From a virus, in IMG/VR virus record IMGVR_UViG_3300022602_000166, positions 1 through 46,393 of that record: a stretch of DNA of 46,393 nt. One strand, written 5' to 3'. The translations under genes and the position numbers were made by a program. Below, one piece after another: positions 18,385-25,226 of the stretch (the first letter of the stretch is position 1; each line of letters begins with the position of its first letter). The notes under the pieces were generated by a model that was not told where the DNA came from, searched no databases, and was given only the letters and a program-made list of their open reading frames with translations.

Positions 18385-19529
18385 TATTTTGAATCCGTGG
18401 CTGTCCTTAGTGCATCATCCCATTGACTCCATTTTTGGGTGATGTCCCACTGCTCGGCTATTTCCCGATTGCGCTTGCCTTCCGCTCGTCGGGCGTCGGG
18501 GTCAAGCATCGAGTCGAGTGCCGCCCTCCAAGATTTCGGCTTGGCGTTGTCGGCCATTATTCCCGCTCCGAACGCTTCATACTCTGGCATCTTGGATGAG
18601 TAGATGAACGGGATGCCACAAGCCGATGCTTCCAGTCCCTTTAGATGGCTCTTGCGAACGTTGAATGGATGATGCTCCAGTGGCACAAGCCCGAGGTTGA
18701 TCGGCGTCCAGAGATTTGGGTATTCGGCAATGTGGCAAAGCGGTGAGGCGAAGCATTTGATCTTGGTTGGGTCAATGCCCATCTGCTCGTAAAACTTTGG
18801 CACGCCCTCCACGTTGCTGTCGCCTCCGTGGTAGATCGGCAAATCATTTTCCATCAAGAATTTCGGCAGTGATGTTCTAAGAATTTGCAGGTCGTTGGCT
18901 CTCCATTGAATTCCTCCAACCCAGCCAACGAATCCATCTTGGCCAGGGTCGTGCGGAATCCATCGCTCAAGGTCAATCGCATTTTTGCAGACGACAACGG
19001 GAACTCCTGGGCACATTCTCTCCATGTCTTTTGCTAGTGCGTCAGTTGAAACCGTGATGAGTGACGATTCCCGAAGGCAATTCAAGTAGTGGTCACGGTT
19101 GAAGTCTGGATTGTTTTTAGGGTTCGTTGTGTCGGCGGCAATGTTGGACTTCGGTAGATTCCAGAAGCCGTCGTCAAGGTCGGAAACAACAACTTGCCCG
19201 GCGGCTCGGGCTTTTCGCATTTGCTCTGGTCCGTCTTTGTGCATCCACCGCTGAGTCCAAACGATGTCTGGAGTGAACCAGTTGCCCTCGGTGTCCATCA
19301 TTGAGATACTGCCGTCTGGCTGTGTTTGGAAGCGCCACGAAAGTTTCACATCCCACTCGTCATGTTTGGCTAACTCCGTAAGCGGCATTGCGCCCCGGTA
19401 GTAGAACGTTCCACCGAACGACATTTGAGTCTTGCCTTCGATGGCAACTTGTCGGCCCTCGATACGAGACCGTTCCTCGTCAATGGCGGCGTGCTGTTGC
19501 CAGTCAGTTGTGAATGCACCAATAAGCAT
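18384..19529 (-). CDS. Glycosyltransferase, GT-B-like
   Basis: The 381-residue protein has an N-terminal domain with DIVWTQRWMHKDGPEQM and VVVSDLDDGFWNLP, and a C-terminal donor domain starting near residue 205 with DGFVGWVGGIQWRA. The region PINLGLVPLEHHPFNVRKS followed by LKGLEASACGIPFIYS (about 270-312) matches the donor site of GT4-type enzymes, with EASACGIP in place of the usual EAMACGTP. It opens the lysis and sugar cassette and has no obvious dedicated promoter in the 61 bases upstream. Confidence 0.83.
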   Translation of the reverse strand: MLIGAFTTDWQQHAAIDEERSRIEGRQVAIEGKTQMSFGGTFYYRGAMPLTELAKHDEWDVKLSWRFQTQPDGSISMMDTEGNWFTPDIVWTQRWMHKDGPEQMRKARAAGQVVVSDLDDGFWNLPKSNIAADTTNPKNNPDFNRDHYLNCLRESSLITVSTDALAKDMERMCPGVPVVVCKNAIDLERWIPHDPGQDGFVGWVGGIQWRANDLQILRTSLPKFLMENDLPIYHGGDSNVEGVPKFYEQMGIDPTKIKCFASPLCHIAEYPNLWTPINLGLVPLEHHPFNVRKSHLKGLEASACGIPFIYSSKMPEYEAFGAGIMADNAKPKSWRAALDSMLDPDARRAEGKRNREIAEQWDITQKWSQWDDALRTATDSK

Positions 19530-19590
19530 AAGGCCAATCCTTTGTTAGCGACCGGCCCCATGCTATCAGTTGAGGGTTGAGAAAGTTGAC

Positions 19591-20229
19591 TTAGAGCACC
19601 TCCCCTTTTGAGCGGGTGAGCACCGTGACTTTTCCGTCTTGACGCGTGAAGTGCTTCTTGACGGTTCCGGTCATTGTGACCTCGTTGCCAACTTCGATTC
19701 GGTAAAGCCAAGCGGCAGTTCCACCGGCTTCGACCAAGTTGCCGTCGGCGGTCTCAACGACGACGTGCTGAGTGGTGCCGTAAGCCCCGTCACGCTCGTA
19801 GGCCTTGACGATGTTTCCGGTCACCGTGACCTTCTCGCCAACTTCACCGACGAATGTGCGATTGCGATAGGTGGCTTCGGCTTCGGCTTCGGCTTCGGCC
19901 CTGCGAGCCAAGATGACCTCGCGCGTATCGCCGGTGATTTCAACTTCTGTCGCAAGGTTCGCTTCGACCCTTTCGGCGCAGGTCTTGTAGTGAGGGCTCA
20001 TTGGTAAGTAGATTCGCACTTCTCGGCCAGCACCCTCGAATGGGTTCGTGGTGTAATAACCAACGTCGCAGATGTAAGCCTTGCCAGCCTTTGATTTTGT
20101 CCAGGCGACCTGACCCGCGCACTCGGGGCAGATGTAGACATTTTCTGATGGTCGGTTCATGCTTCGGAACGTGCCGACACACTCGTCGGTTTTGGTGAGC
20201 GGCTTGCGGTCTTGATGGGTGATGGTCAT
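19591..20229 (-). CDS. Zinc-finger plus OB-like domain protein (paralog of the gene at 33426-34175)
   Basis: I start at ATG 20229 because AAGGAGACGAA lies just before it. An in-frame ATG at 20259 sits six bases after a -10 box and could initiate on a leaderless mRNA. The 212-residue protein has a Cys region YICPECAGQ and KAYICDVGYYT near residues 32-58, then a spacer with an (Ala-Glu)n run near 113, and a C-terminal beta-barrel-like domain: EKVTVTGNIVKAYERDG, HVVVETADGN, GNEVTMTGTVKKHF, VTVLTRSKGEVL. The last part aligns with the gene at 33426-34175. Such OB-like domains recur in phage proteins of unknown role; nucleic-acid binding is plausible. Confidence 0.75.
   Translation of the reverse strand: MTITHQDRKPLTKTDECVGTFRSMNRPSENVYICPECAGQVAWTKSKAGKAYICDVGYYTTNPFEGAGREVRIYLPMSPHYKTCAERVEANLATEVEITGDTREVILARRAEAEAEAEATYRNRTFVGEVGEKVTVTGNIVKAYERDGAYGTTQHVVVETADGNLVEAGGTAAWLYRIEVGNEVTMTGTVKKHFTRQDGKVTVLTRSKGEVL
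19873..19898. repeat. Hexanucleotide microsatellite (GGCTTC)4
   Basis: Four perfect GGCTTC units plus a partial fifth encode the alternating Ala-Glu run in the zinc/OB protein. Unit length six keeps the frame, so copy-number change would only lengthen or shorten the linker. Confidence 0.85.
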
Positions 20230-20265
20230 TTCGTCTCCTTGGTTCGGTGTCGTTTCCATAATCCA

Positions 20266-20295
20266 ATTATATACACGTATTTTATCCCGACGCAA
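20266..20295 (-). promoter_or_regulatory. Sigma70-type promoter upstream of the zinc/OB gene (copy B)
   Basis: On the minus strand TTGCGT (-35) is followed by an 18-base spacer and a perfect TATAAT (-10). The spacer holds GGATAAAATA, shared with copies A and C. TATAAT is followed by TGGATT and then ATG, so transcription would start at or next to an in-frame ATG at 20259. Upstream lies AAGGGTTTTAGGGGTATT, shared almost exactly with copy A. Confidence 0.8.
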
Positions 20296-20303
20296 ATACC
20301 CCT

Positions 20304-20323
20304 AAAACCCTTGTAACTAAGGG
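20304..20323 (-). terminator. Weak hairpin with T-run at the end of the FYDDHVSR gene
   Basis: Minus-strand CCCTT-AGTTAC-AAGGG forms a five-base-pair stem followed by TTTT. It overlaps the TAG stop of the gene at 20317-20853. The stem is short and part of it belongs to the conserved promoter block, so terminator activity is uncertain. Confidence 0.3.
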
Positions 20324-20853
20324 ATTTCCCCCTCCCACTCAGCGTCGAACTTGACATCGAACTCTTCTTTCCAAGCGGCTTGGAGATCACGGTCGGAAAG
20401 CCATTCGTTCTTTTCATGGAAATACATGTCCTTCATAAACGCTTCTCTTGCGACCTTTCGGGCATCGAATTTTGCGTCAAGGTAGAGCCGAACTTTTTGG
20501 AGGTGTTCTTGATCGGCTTTGTATTCGGCTTCTTTGATGGCGATTTCTTCGGCGGTCAAAACAATCTCTTCTGGCCAGCCGTGCTCCGCAACGTGCGCTT
20601 CGATGCGACGCTTCGTGCTCTTGGCGGAACCTTGAAGTCCAAGGTCGGCTTCACCGGCTTGGCGAATCTCCTTGTCGTCATAAAGTTCGATGTAGTAATT
20701 GGCGTCACCGAGTAAGTCACACAAATCCGCATAGTTGATTTCGACGGTGCTTAACTTGACGCCACTTTTGATTACGATGCCGCCACCAAGTCCACGACTC
20801 ACGTGGTCGTCGTAGAACTTTGTGGGGATTGTGATTTGTGTAGTTGTTTCCAT
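20317..20853 (-). CDS. Hypothetical FYDDHVSR-motif phage protein, possibly leaderless
   Basis: A 178-residue acidic protein with an N-terminal segment PTKFYDDHVSRGLGGGIVIKSG, then YADLCDLLGDANYYIELYD, and a charged helical C-terminal half rich in Lys, Glu and Trp. I recall similar small proteins in actinobacteriophages but cannot name a function. The ATG at 20853 lies six bases after a perfect TATAAT and no Shine-Dalgarno fits between, so it is probably translated from a leaderless mRNA. It is followed by promoter copy B. Confidence 0.78.
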   Translation of the reverse strand: METTTQITIPTKFYDDHVSRGLGGGIVIKSGVKLSTVEINYADLCDLLGDANYYIELYDDKEIRQAGEADLGLQGSAKSTKRRIEAHVAEHGWPEEIVLTAEEIAIKEAEYKADQEHLQKVRLYLDAKFDARKVAREAFMKDMYFHEKNEWLSDRDLQAAWKEEFDVKFDAEWEGEIP

Positions 20854-20859
20854 AAACCA

Positions 20860-20889
20860 ATTATATGTCTATATTTTATCTCTTGTCAA
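20860..20889 (-). promoter_or_regulatory. Consensus sigma70 promoter, leaderless geometry (copy C)
   Basis: Minus-strand TTGACA, an 18-base spacer and TATAAT are both perfect consensus boxes. The spacer contains GAGATAAAATA, as in copies A and B. TATAAT-TGGTTT-ATG puts the expected transcription start at the ATG of the gene ending at 20317. Confidence 0.88.
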
Positions 20890-20922
20890 GTATGCTCAAA
20901 GCCCTTGCAAAAAATTGGCTCT

Positions 20923-21408
20923 CTAGGGGTTGGCCTTTTCGATAAGACCGATCACATATTGGCTTGCTTCCCAATCCGAGTGACTGGCCGTGTGCGCACC
21001 TGCCGCTCCACGGTGATGCCAAGCGCAGAGCCAGCGAAAGTTCACGTCCGACTCGACCCACTTACCGAGCGTCGTCGGGTCGCTGATTCCAGGGTAATCA
21101 TGCTCCAGCGCCTTTAGGGAAATGCCGTTCTGTAAAGAGAACTCAACGTGGGCATGATGAAGTTCTAATCCGGGTTGTTCTCCGTTGTCGGGAGCGGGGG
21201 CATCTTTTCCCTGTGCATCCTTGCAGTCTTGGAAACCAATCCGTTCACCGATGAAGCAACGAGCGGTTGCTCTGTGCTCTCTGTGGTAGTGGTTGAAGTC
21301 CACGTAGTTTGGGTCACCCTCACGAGTCGGGTGTTCTGGGTAGTGCATTAGATAACGGTGTGCCGCTATCTGGTCGTGGGCCTGTACTTCCTTATTCTTA
21401 TCGGTCAT
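20923..21408 (-). CDS. HNH-like endonuclease-type protein, 161 aa
   Basis: The start MTDKNKEVQAHDQ at 21408 overlaps the previous gene by 11 bases. The protein contains ARCFIGERIG, LELHHAHVEFSLQNG (the His-His beta-hairpin) and NFRWLCAWHHRGAAGAHTAS, the order expected of an HNH/His-Me finger nuclease with two Cys positions that may bind zinc. It could nick DNA in packaging or be a mobile-element-type homing nuclease. No intron or intein was found next to it. Confidence 0.65.
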   Translation of the reverse strand: MTDKNKEVQAHDQIAAHRYLMHYPEHPTREGDPNYVDFNHYHREHRATARCFIGERIGFQDCKDAQGKDAPAPDNGEQPGLELHHAHVEFSLQNGISLKALEHDYPGISDPTTLGKWVESDVNFRWLCAWHHRGAAGAHTASHSDWEASQYVIGLIEKANP

Positions 21409-21778
21409 GGCGCAACCACCCAGTTGCCGATTGGAACCAATCTTTTCCGACAACTCCAAAGCCCTTTAGGATTACTCCGACTCCAGCGCTCTCGGAGGTC
21501 TCATCGCTTTGAATCGAGCGACTGACTGCCGTAAAGAACCTTCCGTCAACGTAGTCAACGATGAGCACGGGGATGAGGCACAGATATCCGGCGATGCCGT
21601 GTCCGTGAACAAGGCCCAGCGTTCCAACCGAATAGAACATGATGCTGGCAACAGTTCCGAATGGGTTGAGTGCGCCAGCAAGGCGTTCATTTCCTCGTGC
21701 CTGGGCAACGACTGAAAATACACTCACCAAGTCTTTGACAATCATGGACAGTACGGCAATGAGTACGAGGCTAAACAT
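21398..21778 (-). CDS. Small integral membrane protein, three hydrophobic segments
   Basis: The 126 residues contain hydrophobic helices at about 1-22 (MFSLVLIAVLSMIV), 42-58 (ASIMFYSVGTLGLV) and 62-78 (IAGYLCLIPVLIV), then a soluble tail. No family is recognised. It overlaps the DUF1003-like gene by eight bases, so three membrane genes are translationally coupled. A role in lysis timing or superinfection exclusion is possible but not shown. Confidence 0.68.
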   Translation of the reverse strand: MFSLVLIAVLSMIVKDLVSVFSVVAQARGNERLAGALNPFGTVASIMFYSVGTLGLVHGHGIAGYLCLIPVLIVDYVDGRFFTAVSRSIQSDETSESAGVGVILKGFGVVGKDWFQSATGWLRHDR

Positions 21779-22232
21779 TTGGTTCGAAATCTCCTGAGTT
21801 GGGCGATAGTGCGGTGACGTGCTTGTGTATTTCCTGAAGCAGGTCGGTATCCCTTTTTACCTCGTTTGTCAATGACGTGTTTTGCTCCATCATCCTAACC
21901 AGCGACTCGCTCACGTCCAGATGATGAATTGCCTGTTGAGATGCTATCGAATCGGCTCGCTTTGCGGCAATGAGAAGGATGGCTCCCTGTAGTCCAGCAA
22001 GCATTGACAGAAAAAGATTCAGGAACACATACGGAAATGGGTCGAAGGATTGGTGACGGACAACTTTCCCCAACACAATCGTATTGGTCGTTGCCCAAAT
22101 GAGCATGATTCCGAGGAACACGAACACAAACGGCCACGAGCCCATTGCGTTCCTCATCCGATCTGCCGCCCGTTCGCCGAGCGTCAGTTCATCTCCACTT
22201 GCCACTCCGGGATGCCGATGCCAGTTACTCAT
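21771..22232 (-). CDS. DUF1003-family membrane protein
   Basis: The sequence carries the DUF1003 signature: LTLGERAADRMRNAMGSW, a helix FVFVFLGIMLIWATTNT, then FDPFPYVFLNLFLSMLAGLQ followed by GAILLIAAKRAD. Two membrane segments (about 33-52 and 73-90) precede a cytoplasmic coiled tail (VRMMEQNTSLTNEVKRDTDL). DUF1003 proteins are common in bacteria with no settled function. It overlaps the second DUF1003-like gene by eight bases. Confidence 0.85.
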   Translation of the reverse strand: MSNWHRHPGVASGDELTLGERAADRMRNAMGSWPFVFVFLGIMLIWATTNTIVLGKVVRHQSFDPFPYVFLNLFLSMLAGLQGAILLIAAKRADSIASQQAIHHLDVSESLVRMMEQNTSLTNEVKRDTDLLQEIHKHVTALSPNSGDFEPNV

Positions 22233-22671
22233 TGGTCTTGTCCTCCAACATGGTGATGATTTTTTGGATTGCGTGTTTCAATTCCTGAACGTCCTCAAAG
22301 GTTTTTGTAGACCGAGCATCCGAAGCCAGATTCTGTAAGTTCTGCCCAACCATTAGTGCGGGTAAGAGAACCAACTGAATAAAGTTTTGACACATCCAAG
22401 CGATCAGCAGGGAAAATCCGAATGTCCGAAAGAATGGGGGAATCCAGTTGGCAGGAATGACGTTCGACAGGACCAATGTTGCAGGCAGGCTCAGCATGGA
22501 CAATCCGCAGAATATCCAAAAACAAGTCATCGTTCCGACGTGTTTTGTTAGCGCTGTTGCTAGTCGTTTGTTGAATCGCTGGTAACGGGTAACTTCGGGA
22601 AGGTGGTCGTGCACCTCGGCGTGTACGGGATTTCCGGTTGACGTGTAGCCGTGACTCGGTTCAACCGACAC
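22225..22671 (-). CDS. Second DUF1003-related membrane protein
   Basis: A 148-residue protein with two hydrophobic helices, about 47-68 (GTMTCFWIFCGLSMLSLP) and 82-105 (FRTFGFSLLIAWMCQN), then a helix QLVLLPALMVGQNLQNLASDAR and a coiled C-terminus with a cytoplasmic heptad pattern. The layout, with a soluble head, two spans and the ALMVGQN-AxR segment, parallels its neighbour. The start is a GTG with AAGGA seven bases upstream. Confidence 0.72.
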   Translation of the reverse strand: MSVEPSHGYTSTGNPVHAEVHDHLPEVTRYQRFNKRLATALTKHVGTMTCFWIFCGLSMLSLPATLVLSNVIPANWIPPFFRTFGFSLLIAWMCQNFIQLVLLPALMVGQNLQNLASDARSTKTFEDVQELKHAIQKIITMLEDKTNE

Positions 22672-22680
22672 TTGTTGTCC

Positions 22681-22950
22681 TTACTTCTGCACCTTTACCA
22701 AGTCGTTGCTGTCGCACTTTGAGCAATGGTTAAGCGGGGTTTCCCAGCCGCAAGGCTCGCAACGGTAAAAAGAACGAATCTTGGCAAGGTGAGTGCCAGC
22801 AACAACGTATCCACCTTCGGCCAATGACTTGATATCGCGTTTGTCCTCAACGTGAATAAAGCCTTTGCTATCGGTGTCATAGGAGCGACCAGTTGCTCCA
22901 GAGGTAACGCCCTTGCAATTTTGTGAACTAAAGAACATCTTTGTTGCCAT
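22681..22950 (-). CDS. Small zinc-ribbon protein, 89 aa
   Basis: I start at ATG 22950, which follows AAGGAGAGAACA; a longer frame would overlap the previous gene. The protein starts ATKMFFSSQNCKG and ends in a zinc ribbon CEPCGWETPLNHCSKCDS (four cysteines), with a variable middle KGFIHVEDKRDIKSLAEGGYV. Head-module position and a strong ribosome site suggest a virion-associated or capsid-binding role; function unknown. Confidence 0.75.
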   Translation of the reverse strand: MATKMFFSSQNCKGVTSGATGRSYDTDSKGFIHVEDKRDIKSLAEGGYVVAGTHLAKIRSFYRCEPCGWETPLNHCSKCDSNDLVKVQK

Positions 22951-22963
22951 TGTTCTCTCCTTA

Positions 22964-23284
22964 CTAAACGTTGACTTGGCGACTGCCGACTTCAATCGTG
23001 TATTGGACCGATGCGGCAGAAATCAACTGAACGATACTTCCGTACATTCCGTCATGTCGTACTGACACGCGAGTTCCTGCGTTAGCAACGGCAAAGCAGT
23101 TTTGACCATTGACCGTTGGCACGGGGCAAGGTCCACCCGGCCTGTCAACCGTGAAATAGATGGGAGCGGACCCCGTGATGTTGGTGACAATGACGGCTTC
23201 CCCAGGTGCGCTCATGAGGCAAAGGTCGGCAGAGCCTGCGGTCAATGTTTCGGTAAGAACTCGTCCACCGTTGTAGTTTGCCAT
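22964..23284 (-). CDS. Putative capsid decoration / head protein, 106 aa
   Basis: A small beta-rich protein (LTETLTAGSADLCLMSAPG, then VIVTNITGSAPIYFTV) preceded by AGGAG. It is the first gene after the major capsid gene, the usual place for decoration or head-fibre proteins, and its composition (Gly, Ser, Val, few charges) fits a sandwich fold. No family is recognised with confidence. Confidence 0.6.
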   Translation of the reverse strand: MANYNGGRVLTETLTAGSADLCLMSAPGEAVIVTNITGSAPIYFTVDRPGGPCPVPTVNGQNCFAVANAGTRVSVRHDGMYGSIVQLISAASVQYTIEVGSRQVNV

Positions 23285-23354
23285 CGTTACTCCTAAATAA
23301 TACTTGCCAATGCTAATCGCTAGTCACCTGCGTTGCATTTGTAATTTGTTGCGT

Positions 23355-23395
23355 TCCCGCCCGAGGAATCGAACCTCGACAAAACCATTGCGGGA
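23355..23395 (-). other. tRNA-like minihelix (acceptor plus T-arm) downstream of the capsid gene
   Basis: Minus-strand TCCCGC pairs with GCGGGA six bases. Inside it lies a perfect five-pair T-stem CGAGG/CCTCG with the consensus seven-base T-loop TTCGATT, and an 11-base 5' bulge. T-loop positions match T54 T55 C56 R57 A58 and the G53-C61 closing pair. D and anticodon arms are absent, so it is not a functional canonical tRNA. It could be a tRNA mimic, a processing signal, or the 3' half of a host tRNA kept in an attachment site. Confidence 0.55.
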
Positions 23396-23398
23396 GCC

Positions 23399-23412
23399 AA
23401 GACCGAAGTCTT
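23399..23412 (-). other. UUCG tetraloop hairpin after the capsid stop
   Basis: Minus-strand AAGAC-TTCG-GTCTT makes a five-pair stem closed by the very stable C(UUCG)G tetraloop, 13 bases after the major capsid stop codon. No T-run follows, so it fits an mRNA 3'-end stabiliser or processing block better than an intrinsic terminator. Confidence 0.6.
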
Positions 23413-23425
23413 AGTTTGGTGTTGC

Positions 23426-25204
23426 TTACGCGTCGCCGTATGAAGGAGGCGTCGTGCCGATACCCACACCCTGAATACCTTGGATAAGGCCATTCCAGGT
23501 TGGTGCGTAGTGACAGAACGTTCCGATTTCAAACGTGGAAGCGTCGTACGTGAACTGCGTGACAGGCCACTGAACGGCAACGTAGTCCTGAGGAAGAACC
23601 ATGACCGAGGTCTCCGAGACATTGCTGTCTGGAATCGGAAGGGTCTTCTGACGGATGAGTGCGTTACCTTGTGGGAACCACGGGTGAACGGTCAACGGAA
23701 TTTCGGTTCCGGTAACTTCGTTCAACAGTGACTGCACAACGGTTCCAGCCTTAACTCCACCAACAGCGTCGTTCGGAATGAACACACGGTAGGCCGAGTT
23801 AGCGGCGTTGTTAACGATGGCGTTAGAAAGTTGGAGACGGTCAAAACCGTTCAACCAGATTTCCTCCGGGTCACCCTTGACTGATTCGTACAGGCTACCG
23901 AATGCAACTTGGAATTCAGCACCAGGAGCGGTCGTTGAGAACGGAGCGTTCAAGCGAGCGGTGTAACCACCCGAAGCCGCAGTGTTCGTCAAGAGACCGT
24001 CGTAGTTGGTAGCAACGGCAGAAGCGTCACCAGCACCCGAAGTGGTCACAGGACCGCTTGTGGGTTGTGAGGTGATGTATCCAACGTTGTAACCCGTGCG
24101 TCCCGCGTAGTAGAACGGTCCACCGGCAACGGAAGCAACGTAGAAGTTGTATCCGAGAGCACCGGCAACGTCTGAACCGACGGTTACCTGAATGGCCTGT
24201 CCAGCCGACGTAGCAACAGAAGCGGCGGCGGTCGAAGGACCTTCGTGCATCGTTGTTCCGGTCGTACCGAGCAAGTCACCAGCGTCAGCGGCAACGACAA
24301 CCCAGGAGGTTGTTGAACCGAGTGTTGACTTCCCACCAGGAGCAACCGAAGCGCTCACGGCGGCAAGCGTCACGCTTGCGGGGGTTCCAAGAGCACCAGC
24401 GTAACCGTTTCCAGTTGTGCCACGCCCATAGATCATCAAACGCTCGTCAAGAAGCATGGTCGAATACAGGAGAGCAGTGTTGCTCAAGGAACGAATGTCC
24501 TCGAAGCCCTGTCCCTGGTATTCCGCCTGCCAGGACACTGAGTCGCTCAGTGAAGTGGTTACATAGTTCAACGTAACGTCGTAACCGGCGTAGTTGATGT
24601 ATGGTCCACGGATGTACGAGAGACCGCCAGGTCCGGCGTTCGTGGTGCTTTCCGTGATACCGGGCTGAGTCGTCGTAACGCCTCCGGTGCCGGTGCCAGT
24701 GAAGCCACTAATTACCTTGAACCTACGTGCTCCACCCTGTCCCTTAACACGCGGAATGCTGTTACGGATTGGGGTTGGGCGCGGGGTCAGCAGTTTTGCA
24801 GGAGCCTCAAGGTCGAATGGAACAAGACCCGTGCTAATTGGGGTCGAGAGTGTCCATTCCTTTGAGAGGCGGTCCCACGCTTGCGCTGAACCTTCGGTGC
24901 TCTTAGCCATTTCGTAGTCGGTGATTGCCTTGGCAACTTGACCCGAACGAGTGACATCGTGCTTAATTGGAGCGACTTGTGCGGTTCCAATGAATGCCTT
25001 CACGTCGGACTGTGAATCCCACGTGGTAGCACCATTAAGACCGGACACAACCGCCTTGGTCATTTCTTGCGTGAACTCGTTGTACTCGTCTGAAACTTCG
25101 CGAGCCGACTTAGCGGCACGGGTCATGCTTCCACGAGTGGCTAAATCCTCTGCGGAGTTAGCACCGTCAATAAGTTCGCGCGCTGAGGGGACTGGTAATC
25201 CCAT
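23426..25204 (-). CDS. Major capsid protein
   Basis: The 592-residue protein forms the icosahedral shell. An N-terminal helical region, residues 1-110, may act as an internal scaffold arm. The HK97-type core starts near 125 with STGLVPFDLEAPAKLLTP and IPRVKGQGGARRFKVI. SDSVSWQAEYQGQGFEDIRSLS is the long spine-helix region and LLYSTMLLDERLMIYGRG follows. An Ala/Thr/Ser-rich beta insert lies near 285-405 (VTLAAVSASVAPGGKST). The end has VTVHPWFPQGNALIR-like strands. It follows the scaffold/protease genes, as usual, and is followed by the tRNA-like and UUCG structures. Confidence 0.9.
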   Translation of the reverse strand: MGLPVPSARELIDGANSAEDLATRGSMTRAAKSAREVSDEYNEFTQEMTKAVVSGLNGATTWDSQSDVKAFIGTAQVAPIKHDVTRSGQVAKAITDYEMAKSTEGSAQAWDRLSKEWTLSTPISTGLVPFDLEAPAKLLTPRPTPIRNSIPRVKGQGGARRFKVISGFTGTGTGGVTTTQPGITESTTNAGPGGLSYIRGPYINYAGYDVTLNYVTTSLSDSVSWQAEYQGQGFEDIRSLSNTALLYSTMLLDERLMIYGRGTTGNGYAGALGTPASVTLAAVSASVAPGGKSTLGSTTSWVVVAADAGDLLGTTGTTMHEGPSTAAASVATSAGQAIQVTVGSDVAGALGYNFYVASVAGGPFYYAGRTGYNVGYITSQPTSGPVTTSGAGDASAVATNYDGLLTNTAASGGYTARLNAPFSTTAPGAEFQVAFGSLYESVKGDPEEIWLNGFDRLQLSNAIVNNAANSAYRVFIPNDAVGGVKAGTVVQSLLNEVTGTEIPLTVHPWFPQGNALIRQKTLPIPDSNVSETSVMVLPQDYVAVQWPVTQFTYDASTFEIGTFCHYAPTWNGLIQGIQGVGIGTTPPSYGDA

Positions 25205-25226
25205 AATAGATTCCTACCTATTCTCG

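Noticed and set aside
23340-23428. A complete tRNA gene on the minus strand
   Set aside because: The T-arm is perfect, but 65 bases upstream nothing pairs with GGCGGGA, and no D-arm or anticodon arm folds. Only the top half exists, so I reported a tRNA-like element instead.
23426-23622. A 100-codon minus-strand frame overlapping the capsid 3' end (23320-23622)
   Set aside because: It runs out of frame through the capsid gene and the tRNA-like element, with no ribosome site and no recognisable protein.
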